From Hoplostethus atlanticus (Eukaryota > Chordata > Actinopteri > Trachichthyiformes > Trachichthyidae), in NCBI GenBank assembly GCA_034670405.1, contig JAXDDX010000001.1:705501-769500 (forward strand): a DNA stretch of 64,000 nucleotides, read 5' to 3'. Position numbers and translations under genes: made by a program. The notes beneath the pieces are model-generated. The model saw nothing but the letters and a program-made list of their open reading frames with translations. It had not been told where the DNA came from and searched no databases. This document shows positions 1 to 11,473 of the stretch, one piece after another; positions within the stretch are counted from its first letter, which is position 1; each line of letters opens with the position of its first letter.

Positions 1-941
1 GCGATGGCAGCAAACAACAGCATGTTCACCACCATAACTAGCTACCCAGCCAGACATTGCACCGCTGACTCCAACTGCCAGGTGGACGTTTTATTAACTG
101 CTTTGTTGCTAATGGGGGTTTGTGCTCTGCCGGTTTAGAGACACAACTTTCCCATTGTTTAAGAATCTCATGCTCATTATGAGACAGGAATGGTTGTGTT
201 CAAATGTTCGTCTGACCCTTAGGTTTTAAAAAAAAAACAGTGATATAGCTAACAAAAGTGATGAAGCTAGCAAAAGTAATAAGGCCAAATTCTGTGTGTG
301 TTGGCAAATTATGGTTTCTTGGTAAACTGCTGTATAAGCACAAATTAATATGACAATGCAAGCATAGCAGGCAATTTAGCATAGCATATGTTATATTAAT
401 CATAAACAAAGTGAGTTTTTAAATTGTATATGGTAGATAACAAAATAAGTTAGCTGTTTCAGACATACATTAAAGGCTGTCTGCATTGAACGTAGTCCGT
501 TCTAGCAGAGTTGTTGAAGATTAAGGAAATATTTTAGCTCTTCCAACACAGATGTTTACCTTTCCCAGCCATCACGACAGCACTTCTGATCAAGATGACA
601 TTTCTGATTGATTTTATCACACAGCTTATGTATTGTGCGAGAAGGGCAGTGACCGAATACCAAGGGTATTAGCGCCACTATTGTGGAACGTTTGACAGGA
701 AATAGTTGTTGAACATGAACAAATAATTTGTTAAACTTGCACAAACGTCATTTGTTTTAATTTATTGAAATTAAATTCTGCTGTCCAAACAAGATAGTTT
801 CATGTTGTAGAACATCTGTGTACAATAGAGGGCCTTTGTATTTCAATGTACATTAGCTTAGATCAACATGCTTTATTTACAGGAGGAAATTTTGATGCCA
901 TAGCCGACACAGGTTTGACATGCAGCGATTTTGCAGAGAAA
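1..941. other. No gene seen
   Basis: AT-rich unique-looking DNA. Short open frames on both strands show no recognisable domain or codon pattern, and no clear repeat was noted up to the LTR target duplication at 942. Confidence 0.6.
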
Positions 942-946
942 GGGGC

Positions 947-1569
947 TGTGGCAACGTGCCACATTACCGGGGTCCGGACAGACAGAGACACAAGGCATGA
1001 GGAGGGTTAGTTGGCCAGCAGGGCCGTTTTATTCACCAACACCAATAAACCCGGCCCCGGTGTTGACGGCAGTTGGTAGCGCCGTCTCCCTCCGCCGACG
1101 CACCTCAGTCCTCCCCGGCGGGTCAGCCGCGGAACCCCAAAGCCGGCCAGCCTGCCAGGCTTGCAGGGGCATCCCGCCCCAACCCCGACTGTCACCAGCT
1201 CTTCCAGGCGGCTCCCGACTGCACCCCCGGGGACCTCCGTCGGTCGTCGCCGCGGAGGGAGACGCCGCTCTCCCACTCCGTCCCGCAGCTCGCGCCCTCG
1301 CCTCCGTCCCGGCACTCCAGCCGCGGACCCCGCTCAGACGCGGCTGCTGCTGCTGGCTCGCTCTCCGCTCCTCCGGTCTGCCGGCCCTCGATCCTCCCGA
1401 TCGCCGCCGGCTCCCGCATACCCGCCGCCAGCCTCTCACACTGGCGCGTCCCTCTCACTCACACATTCACACACCCAGGTTAAAAAGGCCCGGCTGCACT
1501 CAGCTTTAATTGGCCGCAGCCGCTGAGTCCAGCCGAACCTACCACCCTCCCTCCCCCCAGTCCGCCACA
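947..1569 (-). mobile_element. Solo LTR of a Gypsy-type retrotransposon, GC/CpG-rich
   Basis: A 623-bp block begins TGTGGC and ends GCCACA, a perfect 6-bp inverted terminus of the TG...CA type. It is flanked by a direct 5-bp duplication, GGGGC, at 942-946 and 1570-1574. This is the signature of an LTR integration. No internal gag or pol is present, so it is a solo LTR left by LTR-LTR recombination. Minus orientation is inferred: on that strand an AATAAAA signal (1027-1033) lies about 80 bp before the end, followed by a CT/TG-rich U5-like tract. The block is a dense CpG island in an otherwise AT-rich region. The overlapping long open frames on both strands are composition artefacts. The Gypsy assignment is by resemblance only. 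Confidence 0.85.
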
Positions 1570-1574
1570 GGGGC

Positions 1575-2483
1575 TATTAGGAGAAGCAATGTAAGATATT
1601 GGCTTCTTAGGGTCATAACAGTTCTAACAGTGTTGCTGTGGCCTATCAGCTAGCATCATATAGGCGTCATGTTGCTGGAAAGTCAAAGAAATAAGCCTCC
1701 CTTTTCACGTCCACAGAGGATACACAACCGATTGCTTGAGCACAAGCAATTTGTAATGGGGTTAAAGCAATCGGCAAGCACACGGACATCAATTCCACAG
1801 CTTCCCTTTACACGGGCATGCATATGCTACACTTGCTGGGAAGTTCCACAGGGAAATTCAAGGGCTGCACACTTCTTGGGGTCACAGTGGTTTTTAGGAG
1901 GGAGAAATGCTGTCATGCACATAACTCCGATTTGTGCCTGCATTACCCTCGGGACAGCACTGCAAATGCTAAATAAGGACAAGAGCAAACGCCTGGATTC
2001 CAATGAAAGCTGGGACTGTCTTCTGTGTGGATGGACAAAAAGACCAGGCTTTGCTGGAGGTGCTATTTAATAATTCATGGCTGTGTATGATTGGCTCCAA
2101 GCGCCAGGCCCTTTCCACGGCCCTACAGGAGCATCTGTTTGCCTTGCACGGAGCAGCTGCATGTGAAACAAGTCTTTGATGCGGATATTTATGTTCCGAG
2201 TTCTCCAAAAAGTTCCCCTCTTGTTGATGAGGGGAAAATAGTTTTGCCGTGGATCGCTGCCACATCTCTTGGTCTCTGGATGGCCATATGCAAGCAGACA
2301 TTGCACTGAAACAATAGCCAACCATCAATCCAATACCCAGGCTTAGCAATAGGATCAGTAAATATTGACTCCACACACAAATAGGCAATCACTGTTTGTC
2401 CTGCTTTTTATTAGCCATTATACACAATACTCCAACTGAATCTGACTAGTATGTTGTCACCCAAAATTATAGGTTGTCAGTTC
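1575..2483. other. No gene seen
   Basis: Non-repetitive DNA with overlapping open frames on both strands (to 139 codons) that show no family similarity. Nothing further recognised. Confidence 0.55.
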
Positions 2484-2640
2484 TTCTCATAGATAGATAG
2501 ATAGATAGATAGATACTGTAGATACTTTATTGATCCCCGGGGGGAAACTCTGGGGTCATTGAGGAGGTTGAAGATCTTTAACACCATCCCTTAACGGAGA
2601 AAGTGAACAGACTGTGTTTAAATAGATATAAAGGTATGAC
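2484..2640 (-). mobile_element. LINE 3' tail with (GATA)n microsatellite
   Basis: A (GATA)n run at about 2490-2514 is joined to ACTTTATTGATCCCC and GGGGGGAAAC. Read on the minus strand this is the common teleost LINE 3' terminus: a TTTCCCC/GGGGAT stem, then CAATAAAGTA, then a tetranucleotide tail. It is a 5'-truncated retroposon end. Clade (L2/CR1-like) is inferred from general knowledge of such tails. Confidence 0.7.
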
Positions 2641-4435
2641 AAATAATTTAAATCCTAGGTTAGTGTCATGCAGATATCCCTTATCTGCTGATTGTAACAT
2701 ATTATGTCTACATTGACAGCATTTTGTCATGGCACTGCTGTTGCAGGTATAATGATGTTCTTTATCTGCATTTTTCTGTTATCAGGAAACCTTGGAATCT
2801 CTGCTTCGTTGAGAAAAACTAGTGCAGATGTGAGCAAAGCAAGGGTATTGTTATCACATTATGATGGCGTTTGCTGTACAGGTACAGAAGGAGTTCAAAG
2901 GATTAGTGGAAATCTAAGGAGAACTGACCTAAGGAGAAGTTGACCTGCATTTTAATCAGTTAATCTCTCTTCACTGAATCCATTCAACAGGCAAAAATAA
3001 GAGTTTTGTTTAGAAAAAGAGATATCCACCAAAACAAAGTGACACCTGACACTGTCTAAAGGACAGTTGAGTCCTTGGTTTGACAAAATTATAACGATTT
3101 TACAGAATAGGGCCTCCATATTTTAGAGATTCTATTTGATTCTATTCCAAAATGGTCATATAGTCTTTTAGAAATGAACTAATCAAATGATTTTACCAAT
3201 CTACAGTTTGCAAAGACTCCAGCTTTGCGAGGAGCAAGTATATTGATGCAACTGACAAACCACAGTTAGACCATATCGATCTCTTTCAAAGCGTTGCATC
3301 TTATCTTAACTGAGGACGGGATTCCAAAGAAATCCTTGCACAGGTTTATTAATCTGTTTCTGGCAGCTTGCTCACTAAAAGAGATCACATTCAAGCCAAT
3401 TGTGAGGAGTGCATCCGTCTTCGTCCTCTAGCCAACCAAGACCCTCAACCACTGAAGGGGCTCGGATGACAACCATGGCTCCTCTGAGGAGAGTGGTGGG
3501 CTCAGAGTGCTACCCACCACTGCCTCTTAATCCTATCTGTAAGCCCAGCGCAGTGGGGAGTCCTGACCGCCTATGCCACCCATACTCTTAACCCCTGCCT
3601 GCTAGTGTACGCTGATTTAGAGCATGAATCATCAGTGTAGGATTATACAGAATGAGTCATGTCAGCCAAAGGATATCCACTGTGCATTTCAAAGGGCATG
3701 TTGGCGGAAACATTTTGCAATGTATGTAGTAGGTTGGACAATACCAGTGAGTAGATTGTTAGGGACGAGAGCCCGAGATAAATATATCATATATCTGATT
3801 CACTGGCACCAAAACCCTTGGCTCTCACATTAAACTATACGTGTTTGGATATTAATAGTATTTTGGTGGTATTACTCTAAGTGTGTTTCGAAGCCAGTTA
3901 TACTAAAAGACAACACGCAGCGTTGGAGTGAACCGTTGCGTTCATGAACTTTCATGGGGCTTCTCCTGCGATGGTCAAAGACTTCCCTGCCATGTCTATA
4001 ATGGTCATGAATGTTGTTATTTTAGTGTGTTTCCCGTGTCAGTCTGATAATAGGCAGAAATGCCACATTTGGAGGAGGTCTTGAGATAGTTGTTTGCAAA
4101 GTTAGTTGATATGCACCCTACCGATACACAATCCTCCCCATTACTCTAGTCTGCTGGGATCTTGGCTATCTGCCCACTGCATCAACCTCCTCCCTTTTTC
4201 ATCTTCCTCAGCCATCTTCCCATGTTGTTTATCTGTTTGGCTTTGTGCAAGAGACATTACTCAGCATTCAGATATGCAAACAGATCTGATTGCAACGCCT
4301 TCCGTGGTTTCCGCTCTCATCCTTGCGTTTTCGCCGTCCGACATCACCTGCAGTCTCCTCAGATGGAGATATGGTAAATAATTTCATTAACTGCCTCTGT
4401 TGTGTTTGTGCAGATCGGGCTGCGGCTCATCATCA
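2641..4435. other. No gene seen
   Basis: AT-rich sequence with scattered short open frames, none with a recognisable domain. No TE boundary was identified. Confidence 0.55.
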
Positions 4436-4654
4436 CCCCTCCCTCCCCCTGTTCTTTCTCTCCCTCCCTTCATCCTCAGCCTCCTCCCCTCCCTCCTTCT
4501 CCCTTCTCCCATCTCTCATCACATACTGCAGCTCCTCCTCCCTCCACCTTGCCCAACTCCAGATCCCCTCCCTTCCGCTCTGTCTCTCTTTCTCTCTCTC
4601 TCGCCTTCGCTCTCCCTCAATCTTTCAGCCAAGCCAACAGAGGATACACCCTCC

Positions 4655-4684
<30 letters not shown>
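4436..4684. repeat. Pyrimidine-rich tract ending in (TG)n
   Basis: Roughly 200 bp of CTCC/CTCT-rich sequence (4436-4620), then a (TG)n microsatellite at 4658-4684. The serine/proline/leucine-rich open frames here come from composition, not coding selection. Its position just upstream of a possible first exon (4740-4966) would suit a TATA-less promoter, but that is inference. Confidence 0.75.
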
Positions 4685-4685
<1 letters not shown>

Positions 4686-4739
4686 GCTTGCCATGTGACC
4701 TGCATGTGTGTATACACATGCGGCTTTGCAGCTGACGGG

Positions 4740-4966
4740 AAGGACTCATAAAGTGCTCTGGACTCGGATATCAGATCCCTCTCCTTATGCATATTTACCA
4801 CATTTTTAACAACACTCCAAAATCCTCCCATTAAAGAATCTCATTTTCTCCTCCTGGGGCAGCATCTCGATGGAATCTTCAATCCTTTCCCCAGCGTCTT
4901 GGATTTAATGAGCAGCCACCGTGGAATGAAGCAAGCAATTTCTGGATTCTCCACGTTACAGCTCTG
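4740..4966 (+). other. Possible 5' untranslated exon with splice donor
   Basis: The segment ends in CTCTG followed by GTAAGGGT, a near-consensus splice donor at 4967, and a pyrimidine-rich region lies upstream. Two short upstream-type open frames start at ATGs near 4870 and 4907. The second runs through the donor in frame. I do not recognise any encoded peptide. It could be a leader exon of a neighbouring gene or simply a chance donor. No transcript evidence is available. Confidence 0.25.
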
Positions 4967-4977
4967 GTAAGGGTATT

Positions 4978-5014
4978 TCTCTCTCTCTCTCTCTCTCTGT
5001 CTCTGTCTCTCTCT
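4978..5014. repeat. (TC)n microsatellite
   Basis: Nearly pure CT repeat with a few TGTC interruptions, immediately downstream of the possible splice donor at 4967. Confidence 0.95.
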
Positions 5015-5470
5015 TCCCTTTTGGTCTTCCTACCTGATTACTTCTCATAACGTATTGACAGGTGCAAGCGGTACACATTATGGGATAGGGCAGCAGCTAA
5101 ACGAAGCACGGCAAGCTCTCTATTTAGGACAGGGAGAGAGGGAGAAAATGAGTGTGGGCTAGCCGGGGAGTGAGAGAGTGTAGGGGAAGGAGCAGGGAAA
5201 AGAGAGATGTGCGCTGACACCGGTGGTGTTGCTCATGCTGTCAAAATGCTTCAGTTGCTACTTGCTATTGATCTGGTATTATTTTCAGCGCCCCATCCCT
5301 TAGAGACAACTTCCCATGCTCTGCCTGTCAATGGTAGTGTTGTATTTTTGCCAATGGCGAATACTGACCGGGAACTACTTTGTCACATTAAGGACGTAAA
5401 TTCTGATTGGTGGATGTGCGTCAATTGAAAATGTTCACAGCCTTCTGTTCGCAGCATGGAGGGTGTGTAA

Positions 5471-5496
5471 TGTGTGTGTGTGTGTGTGTGTGTGTG
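5471..5496. repeat. (TG)n microsatellite
   Basis: About 13 uninterrupted TG units. Confidence 0.95.
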
Positions 5497-5719
5497 GTAG
5501 CCTGTTTGTGCGACATGCTTATGCAGGTGTGTTGCGATAGGGTAGGGCTCAGATCTCGTTCTCGTCTGGACGTTTGTCTGCATAGTTAGACAGTTATACT
5601 TCCCAGTGGAGACCCATGAAGTGGGGGGCGAAATGGCAGCTTCCCACCATGTTGTTTACTGGCGGGGCCTTTTGACAGGTGCTCTGACTGATTTGTGGTG
5701 GTCTGCTCGTCTACTTGCA

Positions 5720-5865
5720 GGAATGGGTGTTGGTGATAAGATTGCAAATGGCAAAAGAATATAAAGAATATATACTATATAGGTATATTAAGAATATTTA
5801 CTATATATAGTACACATTCTTTATATTCTTTTGCCATTTGCAATCTCATCACCAACACCCATTCC
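5720..5865. repeat. Near-perfect 50-bp-arm inverted repeat (palindrome)
   Basis: The left arm (5720-5769) and the reverse complement of the right arm (5816-5865) match at 49 of 50 positions. The only mismatch is A/G in the GTTGGTGAT(A/G)AGATTG segment. A 46-nt AT-rich spacer of TATA steps separates the arms. A transcript from either strand would fold into a long hairpin. There is no recognised TE terminus, coding frame or obvious target duplication at the edges. The near identity implies a young inverted duplication or continuing homogenisation. Confidence 0.95.
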
Positions 5866-8225
5866 AACAATATATTGGTATATTGATGATTTTATCTACA
5901 AAATATATATTTAGGAATCTATAACTGTTACTGATCACACTGTGGTAAAGATATTGGGTCCAATATCAACATTTATTGTATTTATTATGTTTATTTGGAT
6001 AGCACTTTTTTCATTTTGTCAGCTGCAGATGGAAGGTATAGCATGTGGCAAGGTTGACATTGCTATTTTGGTCCTCTCTGCATGTTGGAGGAGCTTCTTT
6101 CGTTTTATCTTTACTGCTGTCTTGTTATTAATTCTCAGTTCATCTCCCTCTCTTGCTCTACGAACTCTGCGGGGAGAGGAGTAGAGAGAGATTGTTAGAA
6201 AGGAGAGATGGCGAGAGAGATTGTTATACAGGAGAGAGAGAGAGGGAGAGAGAGGGAGAGGCTGGTACTGATGAAAGCAGTCAAGAGAGAGAGAGAGATT
6301 GCTAGTGGAAGGTGAAGTAGAGAGAGAGCAAAGAAGAGAGAATGTAGCAGTGAGAGATTGACAGGGAGCCAGAGACAAGAGGACGAAAGGGAACAAGAAA
6401 GAAGTAGTGTGTGCTAACACGCCACTGGAACAGCTTTTAGGCAGGCAAACCTCTTCTGAGGCCCGGGCTCTTGGTAGAGGGTCAGCTTACACATACATCA
6501 TGCTCCCTAAAGGTAAACATGTGATAGATAGGCCAGGGCCTGCGTCTTACACAGGCCTGGCTGCATTTCCTGTAAAGGACATCAATATTTATCACATTTC
6601 CCATTTCAGAGGAGGAACCATGATAACACTGGAGGATGGAAAAATAATAAAGGATAAATCAAATTACCTCGCCTTGGGCAGACCTTCTGCCTCTATTTCA
6701 TTTATAATTCTTCTCCTGCGCTTAGCCAAGGTCGGCTGATAGTCCTGCATGTTGAAAATACAGTTGTGTGGCCATAAGGGCCAGTGTTTGACTACCTGTA
6801 CTACACAGCCTCCAGATCAGTTTGAATGGCAGTGAAAAAGCATTGTGAATCATATGCTCAATTAAATAGATTTAATTGTTACATATCACAACGTTTCCCT
6901 TATATGCACCTAGCAGCTGCTGAAATTTATTTTTTTATTTATTTTTTACTTTTTTGTAAACAAAAAACAAAACATAACAATCCACTCTCTCCCCTTCAAA
7001 ATGCTGGAGTAAACGGCCTTTTAAACGTGACGCGCTTTCATGGAAAAGTTGCTGTCATAAACTCATTTGAAATGCGAGTGTCCAAACTTTCTAAGCAAAG
7101 ATAACTTTCAGCAACGTCATATATGGCCGTCAAATGCTCTGTCTTTCTGTACTTCCTCTCTCTTTAGGAACTATATTATTTTGCGCTACGGTCGCTTCAT
7201 ATCCAGGTCAATTCACACACTTGTGAGTAAAGCATATAAACGAGAAACTTTGCGCTTACCTAAGTGTAGCTATATGATAATGTCAGCACAACGATTATAA
7301 CAACAAGCACCGGGTAGATGTCAACAAGCAAGCAATGTTGATCACGGATTCAGGATTCAGGATTATCATTCGCCGAAGGGAAAACAGTTCTGCGACTTCA
7401 TGTGAATATCGCACAGTAACGTTACAGCAAACGCAATCATTTGTTAGGAATACGCAAGGAAACGCATATCTGTGAAATAAACAACATTTGGAAGATCCAT
7501 CTTGATAGGTTTCGTTTCGCTAAAAATAGGCTATTATTCCACATGCACCGATTGTTTCTCTTCTCCTGGAGGCGGGTGTTACTATGCGCGAGACGAGTAT
7601 TCTATATGTCGTGTCTCAAGGGCCACCGTGACGCGCGAAAGGTGTCAATCTCAAAGACAACTTTGATAGATTCCCTCAGAGATATTACATATTCTTTGGA
7701 TTCCCAGAAAGGATCTACCAGAAACGTCACAAATGTAAGTTATTTTATCATTGAAAATGTCATTACATTTAAGTAAATTAACACTGTTTGATTATATACA
7801 ACAGTGTGGTGATGCAAGTTGTGGTGTTGCAAAATGTTTGTGCTTTGCGCGCGTGCTTCACCTCCGCTGCTACAACTCCATCCTAGGGGAAACACTGTAT
7901 CATGATAAGTTGATGAGGTTGAATGTTTCTGGCTCACTGTCATTTGGTCCTGCTAACTTTGCTTTATTTCTAATTCAGTTCGTAGCCAAGCTGAAACTTC
8001 CTGAGGCGATATCAGTAAGGATATCAAAGTTTTAATATAAACACTTCCGACATAGATCTGGCTCGAGGTGGTGGAGCTTTTATGAGGGTTTTTAGAGAAG
8101 ATGAATGATTGAATCATGTAGCTATCCCAAGATGCACCTGTTTTATTTCAGAGCTGCTCCACAGTTTTTTTTTAACCAGGTATTGTATTAATTGATTGGT
8201 TTATTCGATAATTGCTAAATGATGA

Positions 8226-8228
<3 letters not shown>
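5866..8228. other. No gene seen; purine-rich tract and CpG-containing patch
   Basis: A GA-rich tract lies at about 6180-6390. Around 7440-7735 there is a locally CpG-richer patch with one open frame on the plus strand (7441-7776) crossing a donor-like CAAAT/GTAAGT at 7734. No peptide similarity is recognised, and the patch could be a decayed TE or a leader exon. The remainder is featureless. Confidence 0.5.
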
Positions 8229-8274
<46 letters not shown>

Positions 8275-8300
8275 ACTCACTCACACACGCACACACACAC
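8229..8300. repeat. (TC)n then (CA)n microsatellite
   Basis: TC repeat at 8229-8271 followed after a short TCACTCAC stretch by an ACAC repeat. Confidence 0.95.
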
Positions 8301-8399
8301 TCATTTTTACACGACTTAGCTGCAGTAAACGCTTGTCATGCAGTGGGTGACTTGCATCCCAGAGTGACTCACAGTGCCCATGGACACTCTTCCACCCAC

Positions 8400-8945
8400 A
8401 GCCAGGGAACACTGATATCGCCAATGACAATTTAACAACTCATTTTTCTTCAACTTCCAAGGAAATTATTGCCAAGGCCGTTATAGAGAATAATGGTAAT
8501 TACCGATGTGGTTTCATGATTTACCATGATGCATGAAATGAAGGTGGCAAATTTGTTTCGGCCATTCACAGCTATTGGTGTCCATGGTGGTGGACTAGCA
8601 TTGTAAAATGTGAGAATCTCATCCTAGTGTACGCTCTGATTGGACACAATTCAATAGAGGACTAATATGGAAAGCCTATTCAGATCTATTTTCAACAATG
8701 TCACACGAGTCATCTTACTTCCTCATGATAGCCAGAGAAAAGGCACACTATGAGTAAGGTTTTATCCTTAATGCTAAGCTCACTACCCCATCTCTAATAT
8801 GAGTTGAAACTGAATTCAATTAGATCAGCTTTGATACAACGCTGGATAATCGCTATCTACTGAGCGGGATGGCAACGCAGCAGATGCATTATGCAAAGAT
8901 TAGCTAATCAACACTAATGAATTCAAATGAATCTACCTTCTGAGG
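8400..8945. promoter_or_regulatory. Candidate conserved non-coding block(s)
   Basis: Two patches (about 8400-8560 and 8830-8945) are dense in homeodomain-type TAAT/ATTA cores and include an octamer-like ATGCAAA near 8892. They lack repeat structure and coding frames. This composition resembles teleost developmental enhancers, but conservation cannot be measured from one sequence. Confidence 0.25.
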
Positions 8946-9315
8946 CACCCCACAACCAATAACCCTCGGATGCAGAGGGGACTGTCATCATCAAGTTTTT
9001 CTTTGGCTCATTCGTTTCATCTTACATCAGTCAGTTCACGCTGCATGTTTTCATATCTGAAATGCCTTTTGTATGTATTATTTGGCGCCTATTAAGTAAA
9101 ATATTTGTATTTTAGTTTCTCGATTATTTTGTCAAAAATAAATTTCCATTACTGGGAAGCAGAGTGAGAAGTCATTTTAGCAAGAGGTCAAAAGGCTCAT
9201 GCTTTAAAGCACCACTTATTAGCATGATAAAAAGCTGTTGAGAGAGTGAAGATCCTTATAACTGTTTGGCCGTGATGCACAGAAATGTTGACTGTGAAGA
9301 CACGCAAACAGGAAG

Positions 9316-9400
9316 GGAGGCATAATTCCTCAATCCCTAAATGTTTGAGCAACCAAACGTCACATACATTTTTGCGAAGGGTGGCGCTCTATAGCTTTAC
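9316..9400. repeat. Fragment of dispersed repeat shared with 20.8-21.0 kb
   Basis: Contains CATAATTCCT, then GAGCAACCAAA, then GGTGGCGCTCTATAGC. The first two blocks recur in the same order at about 20974-21003. Repeats with a GGTGGCGCTATAGAGC motif are common in fish genomes. Class unknown. Confidence 0.4.
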
Positions 9401-10965
9401 CATGATTTGGACATTTTTCAAATGGCAATATGGCACCATATGGCAACCTTTTAGATGATGAACTTTCCCAAAATGATGAATCAAGCTTACATTCTCACTG
9501 TCAAATCCATCGCCCTGTGGGCTTGGACCCTACTAATGGCTGCTTGCGGCTATATTTATTATTGACTTCAATCATTGCTTTATAATAGAATGGGATCTGT
9601 ACAATGCATTTTAAAACAAACTACGTGTAATGATGGCTATACTATACTCTAAATCAGCTGAGGTGATTCTAGTCTGGAATGTCTGTCAGAACCAGATATA
9701 TATATACTCATTTTGTTCAGGATCAAGTTGATTCTCAGATACATTATCAGCTAGAGGGAGATCTAACCTTGAATATAGCTTTTGTTACTGAATGCCTTAG
9801 TCATATATTAGAATTAGGACAGTGTTACCGGGAATATCTTACATATTCGTAGGCCTATTCATGTTCATAAACAGATTTTTATTTTTTTCTCAACTAAGTG
9901 GAAATGAATACATTGCTGAGTGAACATGGCTCCAGCAGTCTTGAATCATCGGAAAGGTATCTGTATTTTGAAGCTTGCATTTCCGTATTTCTGAGCCATC
10001 TCTCCATTGCTTTGCACCATAGGAGGATATCATTTCTCATTCAAGGGGACACCTTTAATGTATACATTTTATATGTTTGGTCCCTCGGATATAGATTCGA
10101 GGAAGTTAGAGGTAAGAGTTTAAGGGCAAAATTGAATGCCACATTTCTCCCCTTGGGCCAAACATCTGGGATCTGCCTAGTGCAACCAGAGTCTCCCGCT
10201 GCCGGCCACTGAACAGTTCTCTTGGAGCAGTTGGTGGTTAAGGACATTTCTCAGTAGTAAGTGTCGAAGGAGGAGAGAGCCTGATTTGTTCACTTCTCCT
10301 GCCTATATTTTTCCAGCTGACCTAGGGCATAAATAATTCAGGAAAAGCTTTTATCTTGAGTATTTGGATGCATTACTAGGCCAACACAATCATTGTAGTC
10401 AGTTACAGTCTCACAAGAAAGGGTTCACCCCTCCGTAAACTTTTGTACATTTTGTAGCACAACAAATGATCAAAATGCATCTTGTGTTCTCCTCCAGTTT
10501 TCATTTGTAAAAGTTTTCATTTATTAGCTATTATTTATTTGAATCTTATTGATTGTAAACACATAGTAGCCAATGTTGGTCTATCCTTTTTAAAACACTG
10601 GTGTCCTTCTTTGCTGGGTATGTAATAATTAAGCAGTAGCTTTGGATACTGCTTTCTTTCAACTAAATAGAAACCAAATCACAATGTTTATTTACAAAAA
10701 CTTTTGGGTAGAAAAGCCGCGTAATCCCTACACAGAAAGTGTACACAGTAGCAAGTGTAGCACACAAACAGACTAGAGAAAGACAAGGAAATCTTGAAAT
10801 GTTGTTGTGTTTGGGGATGTATAATGGAGTTGAGAGCTAGTTCTACTAGCTTAAGCCAGGTACACAGGTAATAAACACAAAAAATCATTACAATTTATTT
10901 TATAATTGACAAACTAACATATAAATGATTTAACCCAGTTTCCTTCCCTGTTTCCTTACGACTTC
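9401..10965. other. No gene seen
   Basis: AT-rich DNA without recognisable repeats or exons. Open frames up to 104 codons have no family resemblance. Confidence 0.55.
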
Positions 10966-11473
10966 ATGATGATTCCTCCGACCCCTGGACACAAACTCTT
11001 TGAGTCACTCCCCTCTGGCAGGACCATCAAGACAACTTATTTTATAAGACCAAAAGACCAAATCCTCACGCCACAAGAACAGCTTCTTTCCGTCTGCAAA
11101 CGGCCTAATCAACAAGGCCCGGGTCCCCCGCTAACATGGACCCTACACGTTATATTAACGTAAAGCCTCCACATCTGTCTAAATACGTTACATTAACACA
11201 CAAATTTGCACATACCCTTGCACATATATATGGCACATATTCTTTTTATTTTATTGTTATTATTATTTCCTTATTTGTTATAATATCTTTTCATATATTT
11301 AGTGTGAATTTTTCTACTTTACATTGTATTCTTGACCTTTGCCTTTTACAGTACTTGCTTTTATTCTTGTTTTGTTTTTATCCTTCTCTTGCTATGTTTA
11401 TTGTTATGCACCAAACACCAAGTCAAATTCCTTGTATGTGAAAACATATTTGGCAATAAAACTGATTCTGATT
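10966..11473 (+). mobile_element. LINE 3' end: polymerase C-terminus relic plus 3' UTR and tail
   Basis: Near 11000-11110 the sequence encodes, across frames, the LPSGR motif and then HKNSFFPSANGLINKAR, the typical end of a fish LINE ORF2 just after the reverse transcriptase. It is followed by an AT-rich 3' UTR and ends TTGGCAATAAAACTGATTCTGATT, a standard tail with AATAAA and a short repeat. Frameshifts separate the motifs, so the fragment is dead and 5'-truncated. Clade assignment to the CR1/L2/Jockey side is from family knowledge. Confidence 0.75.

Noticed and set aside
931..1509. 192-codon open frame, the longest in the window, with overlapping long frames on both strands
   Set aside because: It lies in a GC-rich solo LTR bounded by inverted ends and target duplications. 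Open frames on several strands show it is due to composition.
4290..4751. 153-codon plus-strand frame
   Set aside because: It is translation of CT-rich and TG-repeat sequence: Ser/Leu/Pro runs and VCVCVC.
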